NCBI GenBank assembly: GCA_016710115.1
Contig: JADJLN010000024.1
Span: 62,001 to 126,000 of the forward strand
From: Saprospiraceae bacterium
GTDB lineage: Bacteria; Bacteroidota; Bacteroidia; Chitinophagales; Saprospiraceae
Length of the DNA: 64,000 bases
Direction of reading: 5' to 3'
The notes beneath the pieces were generated by a model. It did not search any database. It worked only from the letters and a program-made list of their open reading frames with translations, and was not told the origin of the DNA. A program made the translations under genes and the position numbers. How positions within the stretch are numbered: position 1 is the first letter of the stretch; each line of letters starts with the position of its first letter. Shown here one piece after another: positions 18,083 to 30,484 of the stretch.

Positions 18083-21000
18083 TTACAGTTTTGATGGGTC
18101 AAACTGGCGTTGAACACCGAACCATTTCAGTGTACGTTCACCAACTCCCGGTACATCAATGTGGATCAGATAAATACCACTGGCGACAGGAATACCTTTG
18201 TCATTGTTCAGGTCCCATTCCAGGTTGGGTATGATCTGAGTGGTACCGACAGCTGCATTTGTCCGATCGGTCTGGGTAATTCCCATTTCATTTCTGTTGA
18301 ATCGACGGATGAATTTACCATCCAGTGTATAGATCGTGACCGTTGCCACTGCGGGCAGGTTGGTGATCTTCACCGTGGTCGCAAATTCGTTCTTTTCATA
18401 GTATGACAGTCCATAATATGGATTCGGAACGACGTCGATTGCCGCAAGCATCTCCGGATAGCCATCCGGCTGAACCGGATTCGCTTCCCTTCCTTCTATG
18501 GTCCACTCGTAAGCAGGGATCGTTTGATTGATCAATGTTCCCGGAGCTATTGCAAAGGAACGATCGACCCGCAACTTGGTTACCAGCTGATTCGGGATCA
18601 AGCCGGCAGCCCACGAGGTCAGGAATGCATCCTGACCGAGGATTGGAATGGAAGTCCATGTCACCTGACGTAAAGTCGTAATTGGCAATCCGGAAATACC
18701 CGGCTTCAACAACTTCTCATGATACGCCGCACAATCATCATATGGATCACGTGTAACATAAACAGTATGTTGACCCCCGAAAATATTTACCAGTGGGATT
18801 GTAATGTCACCCTGGAGGATATCTTCATTTGACGGATTCCAGATCATATCCCGTCCATTTGCACTAATCGTGACATTGGCACCAGGGAAAAGATCATTGA
18901 TCACCTCAGGATAGAACACCGAGTTCTCACCATAAAAGATATTCAGCCGTTTACCGGTTTCAACATCGACTGCATAACCCGGGAACCAACCCAGGCCTTT
19001 TGTTGCCGGGTCATAGACGGGGTCACCATTCGCATCCGGCATCAATTCCAGACTGGCATGTTCGCGCAGCTTCATATGGCTGGCATTGCCCTCAATCGGC
19101 AGATCAGGAATGCCCTGGCCTGTATAGTTCTTGTAGACATCACTCGCAGTTTCTACGACGATACACCGGCTCCATTTGGAACGATCCGAAGTAAAGACGA
19201 TATCCACATTGTTCAGTGAATCAAGTGCGTTCCGCTTGTTCTGCGTGACCTGTGAGTTTGACGTGCTCACCCAGGCTGGAGTGATCAATGGAAGAGTTTC
19301 ATCCGGATCAATCTGATAGGCACAAAGGACATAGGGATACCATGTTCCTCCAGCTACAGTGCTGAACGCCTGGTCAGGATCCTGATCGAAGAAGAAATCC
19401 TGCTCGGGATCATCTGTAGGCATGAAATTGATAAACGTCCCGTCGATCAATGCGCCATACCATTTCTGGCCACTGTTGGAGGCATATGCCAGCTCGCCGC
19501 CGATCAGTCCATTCCTGGATTCGATCTTTGCTCCCGCAAACGGTGTTTGTCCAAGAGAAATGGAAATTCCATATTCCCGGAAAACTTGCTCGTTGAACTT
19601 GGACAACCCGATGTCAGGCTTGGAAGTCACTGTATTTCCGGCATTATCCATATACTCCAGGATCCAGGTGGCTTCATTGGACAAAATGCCCTTGGCGTCA
19701 ACAGCAGGATCCTCCATCAACAGACGATAACGACCATCGCGTACAGCAAAGGGATTAAACACCTTGACATCGATGGGAGCCTTTCCACCTTCATAGCGAA
19801 GACGTCCATCAAATGAACCACTCAACAGAAGTTCATACATATCGTCTTCCAGATCAAGGAAGTTGCCGCCGGCACCCTGTCCATCAAGACGAGTTACGGC
19901 AAAACCATCCCCATAACCGCTGTTAAAGTTCACATCCGTGATCGGTCGCGGTGTGACCTTGTAGACACGTACATTATTCCGGCCTTCCAAATACGGGCTA
20001 CGTTGACCGACAGGCGGCTCAACGGAGAAGTCGAATTCACCGAAATTGTTGTGTGCATAAGCCACAACGGTGAAATAGTAGTCGCGGTGATTAATCAGGC
20101 TTTGATCGGATTTAGCAAACAGGTCTGTTGTGATCCTGAACGTATGCCGGATTCCCTTATCTTCTCCATTGACTTCCAAAGTCGGTAACCAGACGGGGTT
20201 CTCAATCCCGGCAAACTTGGTTGATGCCCAGTTGTAGATCTTGTCAATCCCGTTTTGAACATCAACCTGATAAGCCAATTGTGCCTTTTCTGGATTGTCC
20301 AATTCAGACAAGGAAACGTTTGCATTCGCCAGTTGATAGATCTTGTACCCTTCAAACTTGTACAAACGTTCGGATTCCGGCAAGTTGGTTGGTGCACGCA
20401 AATCCAGATCCTGATACGCTTCAAACGCATTATTGGTGATCAATGTGTCCGGCTCGTTGCTGAGTACAGCAATGATCTCCTCATCCAATTCGACCCAGTC
20501 CATATTCGGTGCGTCCGGGCCATCTGTGATCGCGAAGCAGTTGTCGAACAACGCCTGTGCAATACCGTCAGCGAAAAGCAGACGATCCAGGCTTGGACAT
20601 GGATAATCTTCATCGGGAACAAAGACGACTCCGATGATCAATTCGTTGATCGCACCGGGCTTCAGTTCGAATGGACCAGAAGCCTGTAGCGTCCGGCGAT
20701 CTCCGAATTCAAGATCGGCAGTACACATACTCCAGCCGTTACCGTCATTCGGTGCCTGTGGGAAAGCAAACTGCGTGATGTCACTGCTCAGGACATTATA
20801 TCCACCACCTCCTTTGGTAAAGCGGGTTCCATCCTTCCAGGAACCGGACATAAAGCGGTAGTATTCGCGGAAGTTGTCCGGATCCGTCATGGCTTCCGGC
20901 CAGGTGCCGGCATCACCACCACCACCACGGTTGTAGTACGTGAAAGAAGACATCCCCAATTCCTTGTAAATGGGTTGTGGGATCGGCTCACCTTCAAAGT

Positions 21001-22160
21001 AGATGGTGTCATAACCAATGATGACGTTCAAATCCAGTGGGCCACGGAAATAGTCTACGCCCAGAATCGGTACTTTTTCACAATAGGTCGGTGTTCCCTG
21101 AGCGCAGTTACAGTTGGGGAAACCATCGACAGCGTCCTCATTGTAGACATACATGAGACTTTCGGAAGTATCACAACCGATATAGTCATCTGTAGAACAA
21201 CCCAGATCCGGGTCAGTCCACATGGCAAAATAGGTACTGTCCAACGGCTGTGTTCCCCGGTTGATCAGACGGTAACGCTGGAAGGTCATGTCGTTGACCT
21301 CGTCATTGGTCGCATAGGCAAATGCCTGTACCTGGACTTCCATGCGCAATTGTTCCGGGCTGTTGGTCTGCGTGTGAGGGCCACCAGCATCGTTATAGAT
21401 CCAGAAGATCATCTGGTCCGGATAGCGAGGATCATCCTCACAACCCCGAATACCGATCCGTGGATAGTCACCCGCCAATGGATCATAAATACCGTCCTTG
21501 TCCCTGGTCCCAGAAGTCGGCAAGCGCACCAAACTGGTTATCCGGCAAAGAGAAGTTATAACCCTCTTCAAACCAGGGATTGCCCAATGCGGGCCAATAG
21601 AGAACATTATCAGGTAACTTGTCTCGTTCAGCTGGATCAACCCGACCCGTTACCGGATCTCTGTTCAAAACATAAAATCGACGTGCATCGTCAATTTCGC
21701 TTCCCGTTACTTCAAAGTGACGGTCCCAATCCAGACAGACAGAGTCATTGGTAATCCCCCCAAGCGCTTCATTCAGTGGCCCAGGCCAATAATCATTACC
21801 ACTCTGACGGTAGGTTTGTGCAGCCACTTTCAGGTTGTCGCCAGGTGCAAAGCCGCCTAACCAGACCGAACCGGCAAAGATGGCACTTACCTCGACCTGC
21901 CCTGAAGCAGGATCTACTTTGGGAACAATGTAACGACCGGATGAAAGGTCCCACCATACATCGCCACCACCCAGAAGACGGGCACGGACGTTGTTGATAT
22001 CCATATCCGTTGAGGATCTGGATTGGGCGCAGTCTTCACGTAAAGTCGCCTTGTGGGAGTTTCCTCCAATCTTGCCCTGGTTCGGATTGATGTTGACAAA
22101 TACAGGCACCATGAATGTGACCAGCATGAATCCCAAGACACAGCGTTTCAGATTTTTCAT
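18083..22160 (-). CDS. Large secreted protein with FlgD-like C-terminal domain, one frameshift
   Basis: Starts at MKNLKRCVLGFMLVTFMVPV (22160), a signal peptide. About 1358 aa once one extra G at 21502-21504 is removed; this restores WDQDKDGIYDPLAGDYP across the break. Central features are GSVWLGGF, several Asp-rich turns, and long beta-rich stretches without a recognised enzyme motif. The end has a FlgD/immunoglobulin-like module: VPNPYYGLSYYEKNEFATTVKI, ATVTIYTLDGKFIRRF, then VASGIYLIHIDV and a closing ERTLKWFGVQR. This resembles type IX secretion targeting domains but lacks the most canonical ending. It follows the TonB receptor by 29 bases and precedes the PorV-like gene. Probably exported to the surface; ligand unknown. 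Confidence 0.8.
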
Positions 22161-22189
22161 TCTACGCGGTTTTTTAAAGCATTCAACCA

Positions 22190-25100
22190 TTAAAATTCAA
22201 ATATGGCACCGAGGAAAATTCGACGGGGGAGGTTAAAGAACCCTGGATTCAATACAGCCCAGCTGTAGACATCCAGATAATAATTCGGATCACGACCGAC
22301 ATCTTCGAGTGTCTTCACTGCGCCCTCTCCAAATGTGGAAGCAAGGAAGCCATCATCATCAGCTGATCCACTAGCACTGTACACGCCAAGAACATTCTTC
22401 ACGTTCAGTACATTCTGCACACGCAGATAGGCATTCAGCCACAACGGATGTGCATTTTCAATATTCTTATTGGTCAGATCAAAGCGCTTGTCCACACGCA
22501 TATCCAAATTGAAACGCCAGGGAAGACGGTTGCCATTGATCGTTCCAGAGTTGCCGGATCCACCAAAAGTAGTCGGTACAAGATTCTTGGTATACGGACG
22601 ACCGGATACGGCACTTGCCTGCAGATTGATCCCTGCATCCTGAAAAATATCCATACCTGCTACGCGTGGTCCATTGTATTTTTTCCCTCTTCCATATCGG
22701 TAATCCAGCACGATATTGAAGGTGTGTCGCTCATCATAGCTGAAAGGGAAAAGCGTTCGAATGTTCAAATCCCGATTGGTCAGACCATTCTGAGAGTCGG
22801 CGTTCGAACCTGTACCATCAGCAAACTGCAGGGTATAGTTGGCATTCAACTGGACATTACTGGTTCGGCGAAGGTCATACTCGATCGTAAAGGCCTTTAC
22901 TGTTCCGAAGTCAATATTGCCGTACGTATCGTAATTACTCACTGGAGCTGGCACATACAACACAGTCCGCCGCTGGATGAGATCCCGGAGTTCACGATAA
23001 TAGGCAGACAACCGCAGTGCGGATGAGTTGGTCAGCTTTTGCTGGAAGCCCACTTCATATACGATCGTCCTTTCGGGTTGCAGATTCGGATTATTGGCCG
23101 GGGTACGTCCCTGGTCTTCAAAATAGAAGTAGTTCAGCGGTGTGACAATCGTGTTGGAAGTAGGGCGACTCACCAGTACATCGTAGTTGGCGAAGAAGTT
23201 GGCTTCATCCGAAATAGGGAAGGAGAAAGCCAGACGTGGTACCCAGAACAACTCCGGTTTGAAGTCTTCAAAGGATGTTTCAGGATTGTAATCCGGAGAA
23301 CGAATATCCCGGATGTTGCCATTCTGCTCGGCATAATACGGGGTCGATGTGGATGTACCATAAATTGCTGTACCATCCGGTGCAGGTGCACCATTCGGGT
23401 AGTACCACTGGTCTCCTACCCGGAAGGATTTGATCTCCGTAGATCCTTCCTGCTCGACATAGACTTTGTAGTCATCTCCGATGTTGGCTGGTTTTGACTC
23501 CTGGCCACTCCGATGCGTTCGCGAATAGAGCGCCAGAACTGGCCTTCCACATCAGACGAACGAAGCGCGTACTGCGGGATCATCAAACCGGGGACAACGG
23601 AGGATTCAAATGAATCGATCACGCCACCTTCGTAATCAAGACCGACAATATTCTCATTGGCCAGCAATCCTGCCAGTACCCAAAGTCGGTTTGGACTGAC
23701 TGCATAGAACCGGTTATCCCGCTGCTCATACATGGCACCAATCGTCAACGTATGGCGTCCTTTGGCAGAGCCACCTGGCAGTACGTCAAATGACAGACCT
23801 CCTGTAAACGTTACAGTCCTGTCTTCAGACTTTGCATACCTGTTGTATACCGTATGGACGTTGTTGAAGTAGCCGTAAATGGATGTGAGGTTGGTTGGAA
23901 TGAAGCCGTTCCGTGCCAGATAGTCTCCATCATTCTCGGTATCGGACGGGACCAGCGCGTTATAGAGTGACAAGCCCGGGTTAGCACTGTTGGATGCATC
24001 AAATCCACGGAAATTCCTGGAGTAACCGGTATGGCCATAAAATGCGGTATCTGTCAGCTGAACAATCCCTTCTGAAGGGGAGTAGTCATAGTTGAACTTA
24101 CCCAAATGGCCGTAGTCAAAGAAATTTTCCTTGTGGCGGGGATCGTAGTTTGTGCTGTTTCGCAATTCGTAAGCAAACTGCAGGTAATAGGATGCATTCT
24201 GAATGACGGACGAGCTGGCTTCACCACCTGCTGCAGCACTCCGGCCAAGCCGATGGCGGAGCCGGGATAGCACCCGGTATGTATTATCGTAATTGGTCGG
24301 ATTGTATTGTGTGTTCAGCAATGTCCAGTCCGTACCTCCACGATTGGCATCGTCAGAATGGTCATTAAACCGAGGTGTAAACTGGTTCTCAATCTGGTTC
24401 AATGTACCCGTAACAGCCAGATCGATATCCTTACTGAACCGGAAATCCAGTTTCGTAGTGATGTCCAGTTGTTTTTCGCGTTCATTGGGGCGGGTCTTCA
24501 ACAGTTCGACATCTTCATTGCCAATCTGTTCGGCAGTAGGAACCAGCACGTTGTTTGACCCGATCCGTTCCAGTGGATTCGCTTCGAGCTCCTGAGCTTT
24601 TCATCCTTGATCACGTAGACTCCAGTGGCGGTTGGTCCATCATCTTCCCGAGTCCGATACCGGCCGGACAGACGGAAACCGAGAATGGGTTCTCCATCGC
24701 TCTTTTTCCAGATCGGGCCGGACACATACCCATTGACCATATTATAGCCGAAAGCGTCCAGATACTGAGATGTTTCCAATTCGATCTGGCCACTGTAGGT
24801 CTTGCTGGCTCCTTTGGAGGTAATGGACACACCACCTCCTGTCACGTCGCCGATCTCAGCAGAAAATCCACCCGTGATTACCTGCAACTGGTCGATCTCC
24901 GTTTCCGGTGGCAATGTTCCCTGTATCCGGATTCCGTCCAGATAATAGTTGGTCGCGTTTGCCCGACTACCCCGAATGTTGACATCCTTGCCCTCGTCCT
25001 GAGACGAAAGACCGGCAGTCGTAGCTGCAAGCGCATTGATGTTCTTGGTTGGCAAGTTCCTGATCTCCTCGCCTGTCTTGATACCACCCCGGGTGGTATT

Positions 25101-25479
25101 ATCCTGTTCGATCAATGGTACGCGATATTCTGTGACCACGATCTCATCGAGTTGACCCCGGCAGAGAGTTCGAAATCGAGCTTGTTGGCTTTTCCGGAAT
25201 AAACGACAACACCGGTCACTCGCTGAGTATTCAGGCCAACGTAAGAGGCCTCAACATCATACGTGCCCGGATTGACATTGGAAAAGCTGTAGTTGCCGTC
25301 AAAGTCGGTTAACACACACTGTTCGAGCCCCGCCTTTGTACAAAGCGACACTTGCCGAAATGGCCGGTTCACCGGAATCATCCGAGGACACGTCCGGTTA
25401 AAGAACTTTGACCGATCTGGGCATAACTCATGCCCAGCACAGAAAACAACAAGCAGATAGAGGTAAAGATTCTCCTCAT
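22190..25479 (-). CDS. TonB-dependent receptor with N-terminal carboxypeptidase-regulatory-like domain, several frameshifts
   Basis: The start at 25479 gives a signal peptide (MRRIFTSICLLFSVLGMSYAQ) that is read in a different frame from the rest. The order is: CarboxypepD_reg-like domain (LTDFDGNYSFSNVNPGTYDVEASYVGL), TonB box/plug (EIVVTEYRVPLI, LPTKNINALAATTAGL, VNIRGSRANATNYYLDG), then the barrel, ending G-A-I-F-E-F. Reading-frame changes occur near 25380, 25330, 25140, 24590 and 23490-23260, at least four net one-base losses. The barrel pieces are otherwise continuous in sequence sense. Restored length is about 1095 aa, normal for SusC-like receptors. No SusD partner follows; instead a large secreted protein and a PorV-like barrel do. 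Substrate unknown. Confidence 0.85.
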
Positions 25480-25555
25480 GGTTCACCCAAATTTGAAGTT
25501 AGGTTTAGAGACAGCGTGCAATGTTAAAAAAATTAACGTCATCCGCGAAATGAAT

Positions 25556-25589
25556 CTTCAAGTTTGTCATCTGACGGACAATCTTGAAG
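25556..25589. promoter_or_regulatory. 13-bp inverted repeat upstream of the TonB receptor
   Basis: CTTCAAGTTTGTC at 25556-25568 and GACAATCTTGAAG at 25577-25589 pair with one mismatch around an 8-base loop. It lies 77 bases before the receptor start and 104 past the dehydrogenase stop, so it could be an operator, a leader hairpin or part of a terminator. A T-rich run follows only after about 20 bases on the minus strand. Confidence 0.4.
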
Positions 25590-25692
25590 TCGGTCAAAAA
25601 CGCCGTATTCAAAGGACAGATCATACGTATTCCGCACATTTCAATACGAGAACACAACTGTTAAAATTTTCATACACACAATCTTCAAACAA

Positions 25693-26640
25693 TCATTTTT
25701 CTTTCCAATCCCTGATTCGTTCCAGCAAAACCAGCGCAATCCGTTCCAGGGATTCCGTCGTCCATCCGGCGATATGTGGACTGACGACTACCTGTTCCAT
25801 TTCGTACAGTCTTCGGTACACTTGTTCAGGTTCGTTTTGCTGGGCATCCGGCTTTTCGATCTCGAACACATCCAGACAGGCTCCCCGTACCAGACCTGTT
25901 TCCAGGGCATTGACCAATGACGTCGTATGGATACACTGTCCACGTGAGGTGTTGATCAGCACGACTCCCCTTCGACATCCGGTAAGGTAGTCAGCATTCA
26001 CATAATGTCGTGTCTCTTCACTCAGCGGGAGGTGAAGGGAGATGATATCGGCTTCCCGCTGGATGGTCTCGGCATCCACAGATGCTACCCAGGGCAGACT
26101 GGTTGTCCATGTCTGCGTGTATTTGTCGTGACCCAGCACGCGCACACCGAAACCTTGCAGTTTGGTGGCGAATGCGCGACCGGTGTGACCCATGCCGACA
26201 ATTCCCACCGTTCTGCCGGCGATTTCCCATCCCCGGTTCATTTCCCGGTGCCATGAGAAATGCCGGACCTGTTGATCTGCCCGCAGAAGGTGGTTTGCCA
26301 GACAGAGGAGCATACCCAGTGCATGTTCGGCAACTGCATTGCAGTTCCCTTCCGGTGCACTGAAGACAGCAACCTGATGTTCGGCAGCAGCCTCCCGATC
26401 AATGATCTCCAGACCGGACCCCAACCGGGCAATGAATGCCAGCAGGGGCGAATGTGCGATCATCGTTCGATCAACCTGAACCTTACTGTTGATCACCAGA
26501 CCCTGATACAGGGGGATTATCTGCTTCACTTCTTTCAGCGTGATTTCCGGTTTGACATCTACCTGGTAACCCAGTTCTGTCAATCCGTTGGCCAGAAGAG
26601 GATGACAATGATCGGTGATCAGTACACGCTCGTTTTGCAT
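25693..26640 (-). CDS. D-isomer-specific 2-hydroxyacid dehydrogenase
   Basis: The start at MQNERVLITDHCHP (26640) is chosen, because upstream in-frame sequence has no family similarity. 315 aa. The NAD-binding Rossmann motif is GIVGMGHTGRAFA. The catalytic triad is visible: Arg in FIARLGSGLE, Glu near CLDVFEIEK and His in VVSPHIAGWT. The family includes phosphoglycerate, glycerate and lactate dehydrogenases; the N-terminal pattern (DHCHPLLANGLTELGYQVD) is closest to 3-phosphoglycerate-dehydrogenase-like enzymes without an ACT domain. It diverges from the flavin reductase gene. The exact substrate cannot be told from sequence. Confidence 0.88.
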   Translation of the reverse strand: MQNERVLITDHCHPLLANGLTELGYQVDVKPEITLKEVKQIIPLYQGLVINSKVQVDRTMIAHSPLLAFIARLGSGLEIIDREAAAEHQVAVFSAPEGNCNAVAEHALGMLLCLANHLLRADQQVRHFSWHREMNRGWEIAGRTVGIVGMGHTGRAFATKLQGFGVRVLGHDKYTQTWTTSLPWVASVDAETIQREADIISLHLPLSEETRHYVNADYLTGCRRGVVLINTSRGQCIHTTSLVNALETGLVRGACLDVFEIEKPDAQQNEPEQVYRRLYEMEQVVVSPHIAGWTTESLERIALVLLERIRDWKEK

Positions 26641-26824
26641 GCTCCAATGTACGGACAAAGCTATATCCGGATGATCCCTGCCACAAGCACCAGTTGGCAG
26701 CATGAGCATGCAACCAGACCAAACCAGGTGATGACTACATAGATGAACAAAATGACGGGGTTTGGTCATTTATCATATGGGTATTCCTTCAAATCCTTCA
26801 CCTTAGCGCTGAAATCAGTACCAG

Positions 26825-27721
26825 ATGAAAACGAGAATGATCGATCCGAAGCAGTTGGCAGTAAAGGATCTACACCAATTTATCCTGGGCACAGTTGCCC
26901 CGCGTCCCATTGCATTTGCATCGACTGTGGATGCTCAAGGTGTGCCCAATCTGGCACCCTATTCCTTTTTCAATGCCTTCAGTTCAAATCCTCCCGTTCT
27001 GGTGTTTTCCTCCAATCGGAAGGTCAATGACAATCAAACAAAAGATACCCTCCACAATATCCGTGAAACCGGTGAGGTGGTGATCAACTCGGTCAATTTC
27101 TCCATGATGCGCCAAATGGCACTTGCGAGTGTGGAATATCCGGCCAGCATTGATGAGTTCATCAAGTCTGGCTTGACACCGGTTGCCTCAGATCTGGTCA
27201 AACCCTTTCGCGTAGCCGAGTCACCCTCGCAAATGGAATGTAAAGTGAAAGACATCATCACCCTTGGGGATCAGGGTGGTGCCGGTCATCTGATCATCTG
27301 TGATGTGATCCGCATGCATATTCATGAAGCCGTTATAGACGAGCAGAATCGCATCGACCCCCACCGTATGGATCTGGTTGGCCGAATGGGTCGGGCGTAC
27401 TATGTACGTGCCAGCGGACCGGCTGTCTACACTGTCCACCAACCCGTCAATGAAATGGCGATGGGTTTCGATCAATTGCCTGAAAGTATCCGCCGCAGTC
27501 CTGTACTTACAGGAAATGAGATCGCCGAGATCGCTGCCTTGACCGAATGGCCGTCTCAGCCTGCACTTGATCTGTTATCTCTCGAACCTGCCGTTGCCGA
27601 ACTGGTTCTTCAGGAGGAGGGTTATATGCACTTGCACGAATTGGCCCGCAAGGCCATCATCGCCGGATCAGTTGACCGGGCTGCTGGAATTCTGCTGTTG
27701 GCAGATCCCCTTTACACTTAA
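26825..27721 (+). CDS. Flavin reductase family protein
   Basis: 298 aa. The flavin-binding core is FILGTVAPRPIAFASTVDAQG, NLAPYSFFNAFSSNPPVLVFS and KDTLHNIRETGEVVIN, as in flavoredoxin/FMN reductase-like proteins. Such proteins bind FMN and reduce free flavin or act on small aromatic substrates. A C-terminal extension of about 100 residues follows the core. The gene is read away from the dehydrogenase. Its stop overlaps that of folA by four bases (27718-27721). Electron donor and physiological role are not deducible. Confidence 0.88.
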   Translation: MKTRMIDPKQLAVKDLHQFILGTVAPRPIAFASTVDAQGVPNLAPYSFFNAFSSNPPVLVFSSNRKVNDNQTKDTLHNIRETGEVVINSVNFSMMRQMALASVEYPASIDEFIKSGLTPVASDLVKPFRVAESPSQMECKVKDIITLGDQGGAGHLIICDVIRMHIHEAVIDEQNRIDPHRMDLVGRMGRAYYVRASGPAVYTVHQPVNEMAMGFDQLPESIRRSPVLTGNEIAEIAALTEWPSQPALDLLSLEPAVAELVLQEEGYMHLHELARKAIIAGSVDRAAGILLLADPLYT

Positions 27722-28257
27722 TAGTCAAATGATCGCCATGCGCGTCCACCGTCCTTGCGTTTCTTCTTGCGGAAATACGTAACAAACGAGAAGGAATGCG
27801 GGTTTTTATCGTCTGCGGGGTGGGCCTCCCGGGAGTCTTCTTCCCAATCTATATCCCGCCACTCAGGAAAGAAGGCATCCCCTTCTGTTACCATGTCCAC
27901 TTCTGTCAGGACCATTTTATCCACCATGTTCATTGTGGACTGGTAGATCTGTGCTCCGCCGATAATGAATGCCTCTGTCTCCCCCTGTCGAAATGCCCAT
28001 TCCAGGGCTGTCTCCAGACTCTTGAAAACCAGAACACCTTCCGGAGTGTCAATGGCAGACCGGCTGATAATGATGTTGACCCGATTGGGCAGCGGACCAT
28101 TCGGCAGAGCCTGCCAGGTTTTTCGGCCCATGATGACATGGTGTCCTGTGGTCAGTTTTTTAAAAAACTTGAGGTCGGCAGGCAGGTGCCAGGGCAACTT
28201 GTTATTCTTGCCGATCACCCGGTTGGTCGCCAGGGCAGCAATGGAGGTCACGATCAT
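27718..28257 (-). CDS. folA: Dihydrofolate reductase
   Basis: 179 aa. Conserved residues are clear: SIAALATNRVIGKNNKLPWHLPADLKFFKKLT, VIMGRKTWQAL, the Gly pair in FIIGGAQIYQ, and the late THR-like VLTEVD. It makes tetrahydrofolate from dihydrofolate with NADPH for one-carbon metabolism. A short basic tail (RKKKRKDGGRAWRSFDY) follows the usual end. The M13 peptidase gene lies upstream on the same strand with a 45-base gap, so it may be co-transcribed. Confidence 0.95.
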   Translation of the reverse strand: MIVTSIAALATNRVIGKNNKLPWHLPADLKFFKKLTTGHHVIMGRKTWQALPNGPLPNRVNIIISRSAIDTPEGVLVFKSLETALEWAFRQGETEAFIIGGAQIYQSTMNMVDKMVLTEVDMVTEGDAFFPEWRDIDWEEDSREAHPADDKNPHSFSFVTYFRKKKRKDGGRAWRSFDY

Positions 28258-28302
28258 CGAACTGAATTCTTGCAGTGAAATATATGGTGTCCTGAAACTG
28301 GT

Positions 28303-30350
28303 TTACCAGATTTTGACGCGGGTCTCATCGGAACGGTACAGTTCATTCTCTTCTGTCACCTCAAAGGCGTCATAGAATTCCTGCATATTGACCAGAGGGC
28401 CGATGGCTCTGTACTGACCCGGAGAATGGGAGTCTGTCGCAATTTGCGTACGGAGGGCTTCATCCCGGATCTTGGTCCGCCAGATCGTTCCCCAGGACAG
28501 GAAAAATCGCTGCTCACCTGTAAACCCGTCGATGGGTTCCGGACGACCATGCTTGGCATAGTACTTCTGCAATCCGGAATAAGCCACATTGACACCGCCC
28601 AGATCGCCGATATTTTCTCCCAGCGTGAATTCGCCGTTTACATGCAAACCGGGAAGTGGTTCGTAAGCATTGAACTGGTCGATCAATTTTCGATTGCGCC
28701 CTACGAAGCGCTCGCGGTCGCCATCCGTCCACCAATTATTGAGATTGCCGATTTCGTCGAACTGACTTCCCTGATCATCAAATCCATGGCTGATCTCATG
28801 CCCGATCACCGCTCCGATGCCCCCGAAATTCACCGCCTCGTCAGCCTGGAAATGGTAGAATGGAGGTTGAAGGATAGCCGCGGGGAAAACAATTTCGTTG
28901 TATAGCGGATTGTAATAGGCATTGACGACCTGCGGGCTCATGAACCATTCGCTGCGGTCCACTTCCTTGTCCAGCTTGCGCAGGTCCTCTTCCAGATTCC
29001 ACCGATTGGCCTGAACCACATTCTGGAAAAAGGATCCGCCTTCAGCGTAACTTATTACCTGCAACTGGCTGTAGTCCTTCCATTTGTCGGGGTAACCGAT
29101 CTTGACGGTGAACGTGCTCAGTTTTTTCAATGCCTTTTCTTTTGTGGTGTCGGACATCCACTCCAGCGCACGGATGCGGTCATCAAATGCTTCGAGGATG
29201 TTTTGCACCATGTCAATGGCCTTCTGTTTGGCCTGGGGTGGGAAATAGGCGTCCACATACAGTTTACCCAGGGCCTCACCCAATGTCCCATTGACCATTT
29301 TCAGGATTCGTTCCTGTCGGGGCTGCATGGACTCGAGACCCTTCAACGTTTTCCCATAAAATGCAAAATTGGCTTCTTCAAGTTCTTCGCCCAGATACGC
29401 AGTCGCCTGATTCAGGATAGTCCATCGGAGATAATCTTTCCAGCTTTCCACCTGATTGGCCTGGAGCAGGGTTTCGACCCGCTTGAGATAGGCCGGTTGA
29501 CTGACGATATAGGTTTCACGCCCGGCAACGCCAAAGGGACTGAAGTACGCATTCCAGTTGATGGAAGGGGCCAATGCCGACAGTTCACCCATCGACATGG
29601 GATGGTACTGATTGTACGGATTGCGGCGATCTTCTTTGGTCATCAGGCTTTCGGCCATCTCCGTTTCCAAAGCCAGTATCCGGCGAGCCGCCGCAGCGGC
29701 ATGTTCAGGGTCCTGACCGAGGTATCCCAACATAGTTGCAACGTGATCGACATACTTTAGCCTCAACGCCTCCGATGTCGAATCCGACCGCGTGTAATAA
29801 TCCCGTTCGGGTAATCCCAGATCACCCGTGCCGACATATATGGAATAGGTTGAACTGTTTTTCAGGTCAGGGCTTACCCCAAAGTCGACAAACGGACCGG
29901 AGCCGGACCATTTCAAATCGATCAGCAACGCTATGAGATCATCGATCGTACGCAATTGATCAACCTGGTCCAACAGTGGCTGAATCGGCTGAACACCCTG
30001 TGCCTTCAGGTTGCCAACATCCATGCCTGTCTGAAAGAACAATACTGCTTTCCCCTGATCCGTCTGCGGACCATACTGCCTGGAAGCGATGGCTGTCTGC
30101 AATACCTTGAGTGTATTGGCATCCGTATTCTTTCGCAACTCATCGAAACTCCCCCATCGTTCACGATCTGACGGGATGTCTGTCTGATCCAGCCAGCGAC
30201 CATTTACATATCGGAAAAAATCATCCGCAGGATTTACAGATGGGTCCATGAGTGACAGATCAAGAGCGGGTTTATCCAGCATGGGTGCTTGAGTTTGTGC
30301 CGAGAGTGCACCGGTAATCCAGCAAAGAATAGAAAGAATGGAAATCGCAT
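28303..30350 (-). CDS. M13 (neprilysin-type) zinc metallopeptidase, frameshift in signal peptide
   Basis: The mature enzyme is complete: MLDKPALDLSLMDPSVNPADDFFRYVNGRW, then HEISH with its GHEISHGFDDQGSQFD context (about residue 495 of the main frame), and the third zinc ligand region ENIGDLGG. The last part LGENIGDLGGVNVAYSG to the C-terminal VKIW is normal. In front, the ATG at 30350 starts MRF and, after one missing base near 30343-30346, continues as SILSILCWITGALSAQTQAP, a typical signal peptide. This gives 682 aa. It probably acts in the periplasm or at the surface on peptides, in keeping with the POT transporter. The -7 box just upstream supports this start. Confidence 0.92.
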
Positions 30351-30368
30351 GGATTTAAATTGTGCCCG

Positions 30369-30376
30369 CAAATCTA
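30369..30376 (-). promoter_or_regulatory. -7 promoter box for the M13 peptidase
   Basis: On the minus strand TAGATTTG matches TAnnTTTG and lies 18 bases before the proposed ATG at 30350. Confidence 0.5.
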
Positions 30377-30484
30377 CTGCCCCTGCGGCGATTCCTTCAG
30401 GTATGAAATGATTCATTTCGAAACGGTTGATGAAAATCAATGAAAAAACTGATTTAAAGAGTAAACTGGACGAAACAGAATTTC

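Noticed and set aside
21502..21504. Programmed frameshift in the large secreted protein
   Set aside because: No slippery heptamer or downstream pseudoknot that I could recognise, and the same type of break occurs in many unrelated genes here.
22764..22790. tRNA-like GTTCAAATCCC T-loop motif
   Set aside because: It lies inside the TonB receptor coding sequence and no cloverleaf can be built around it.
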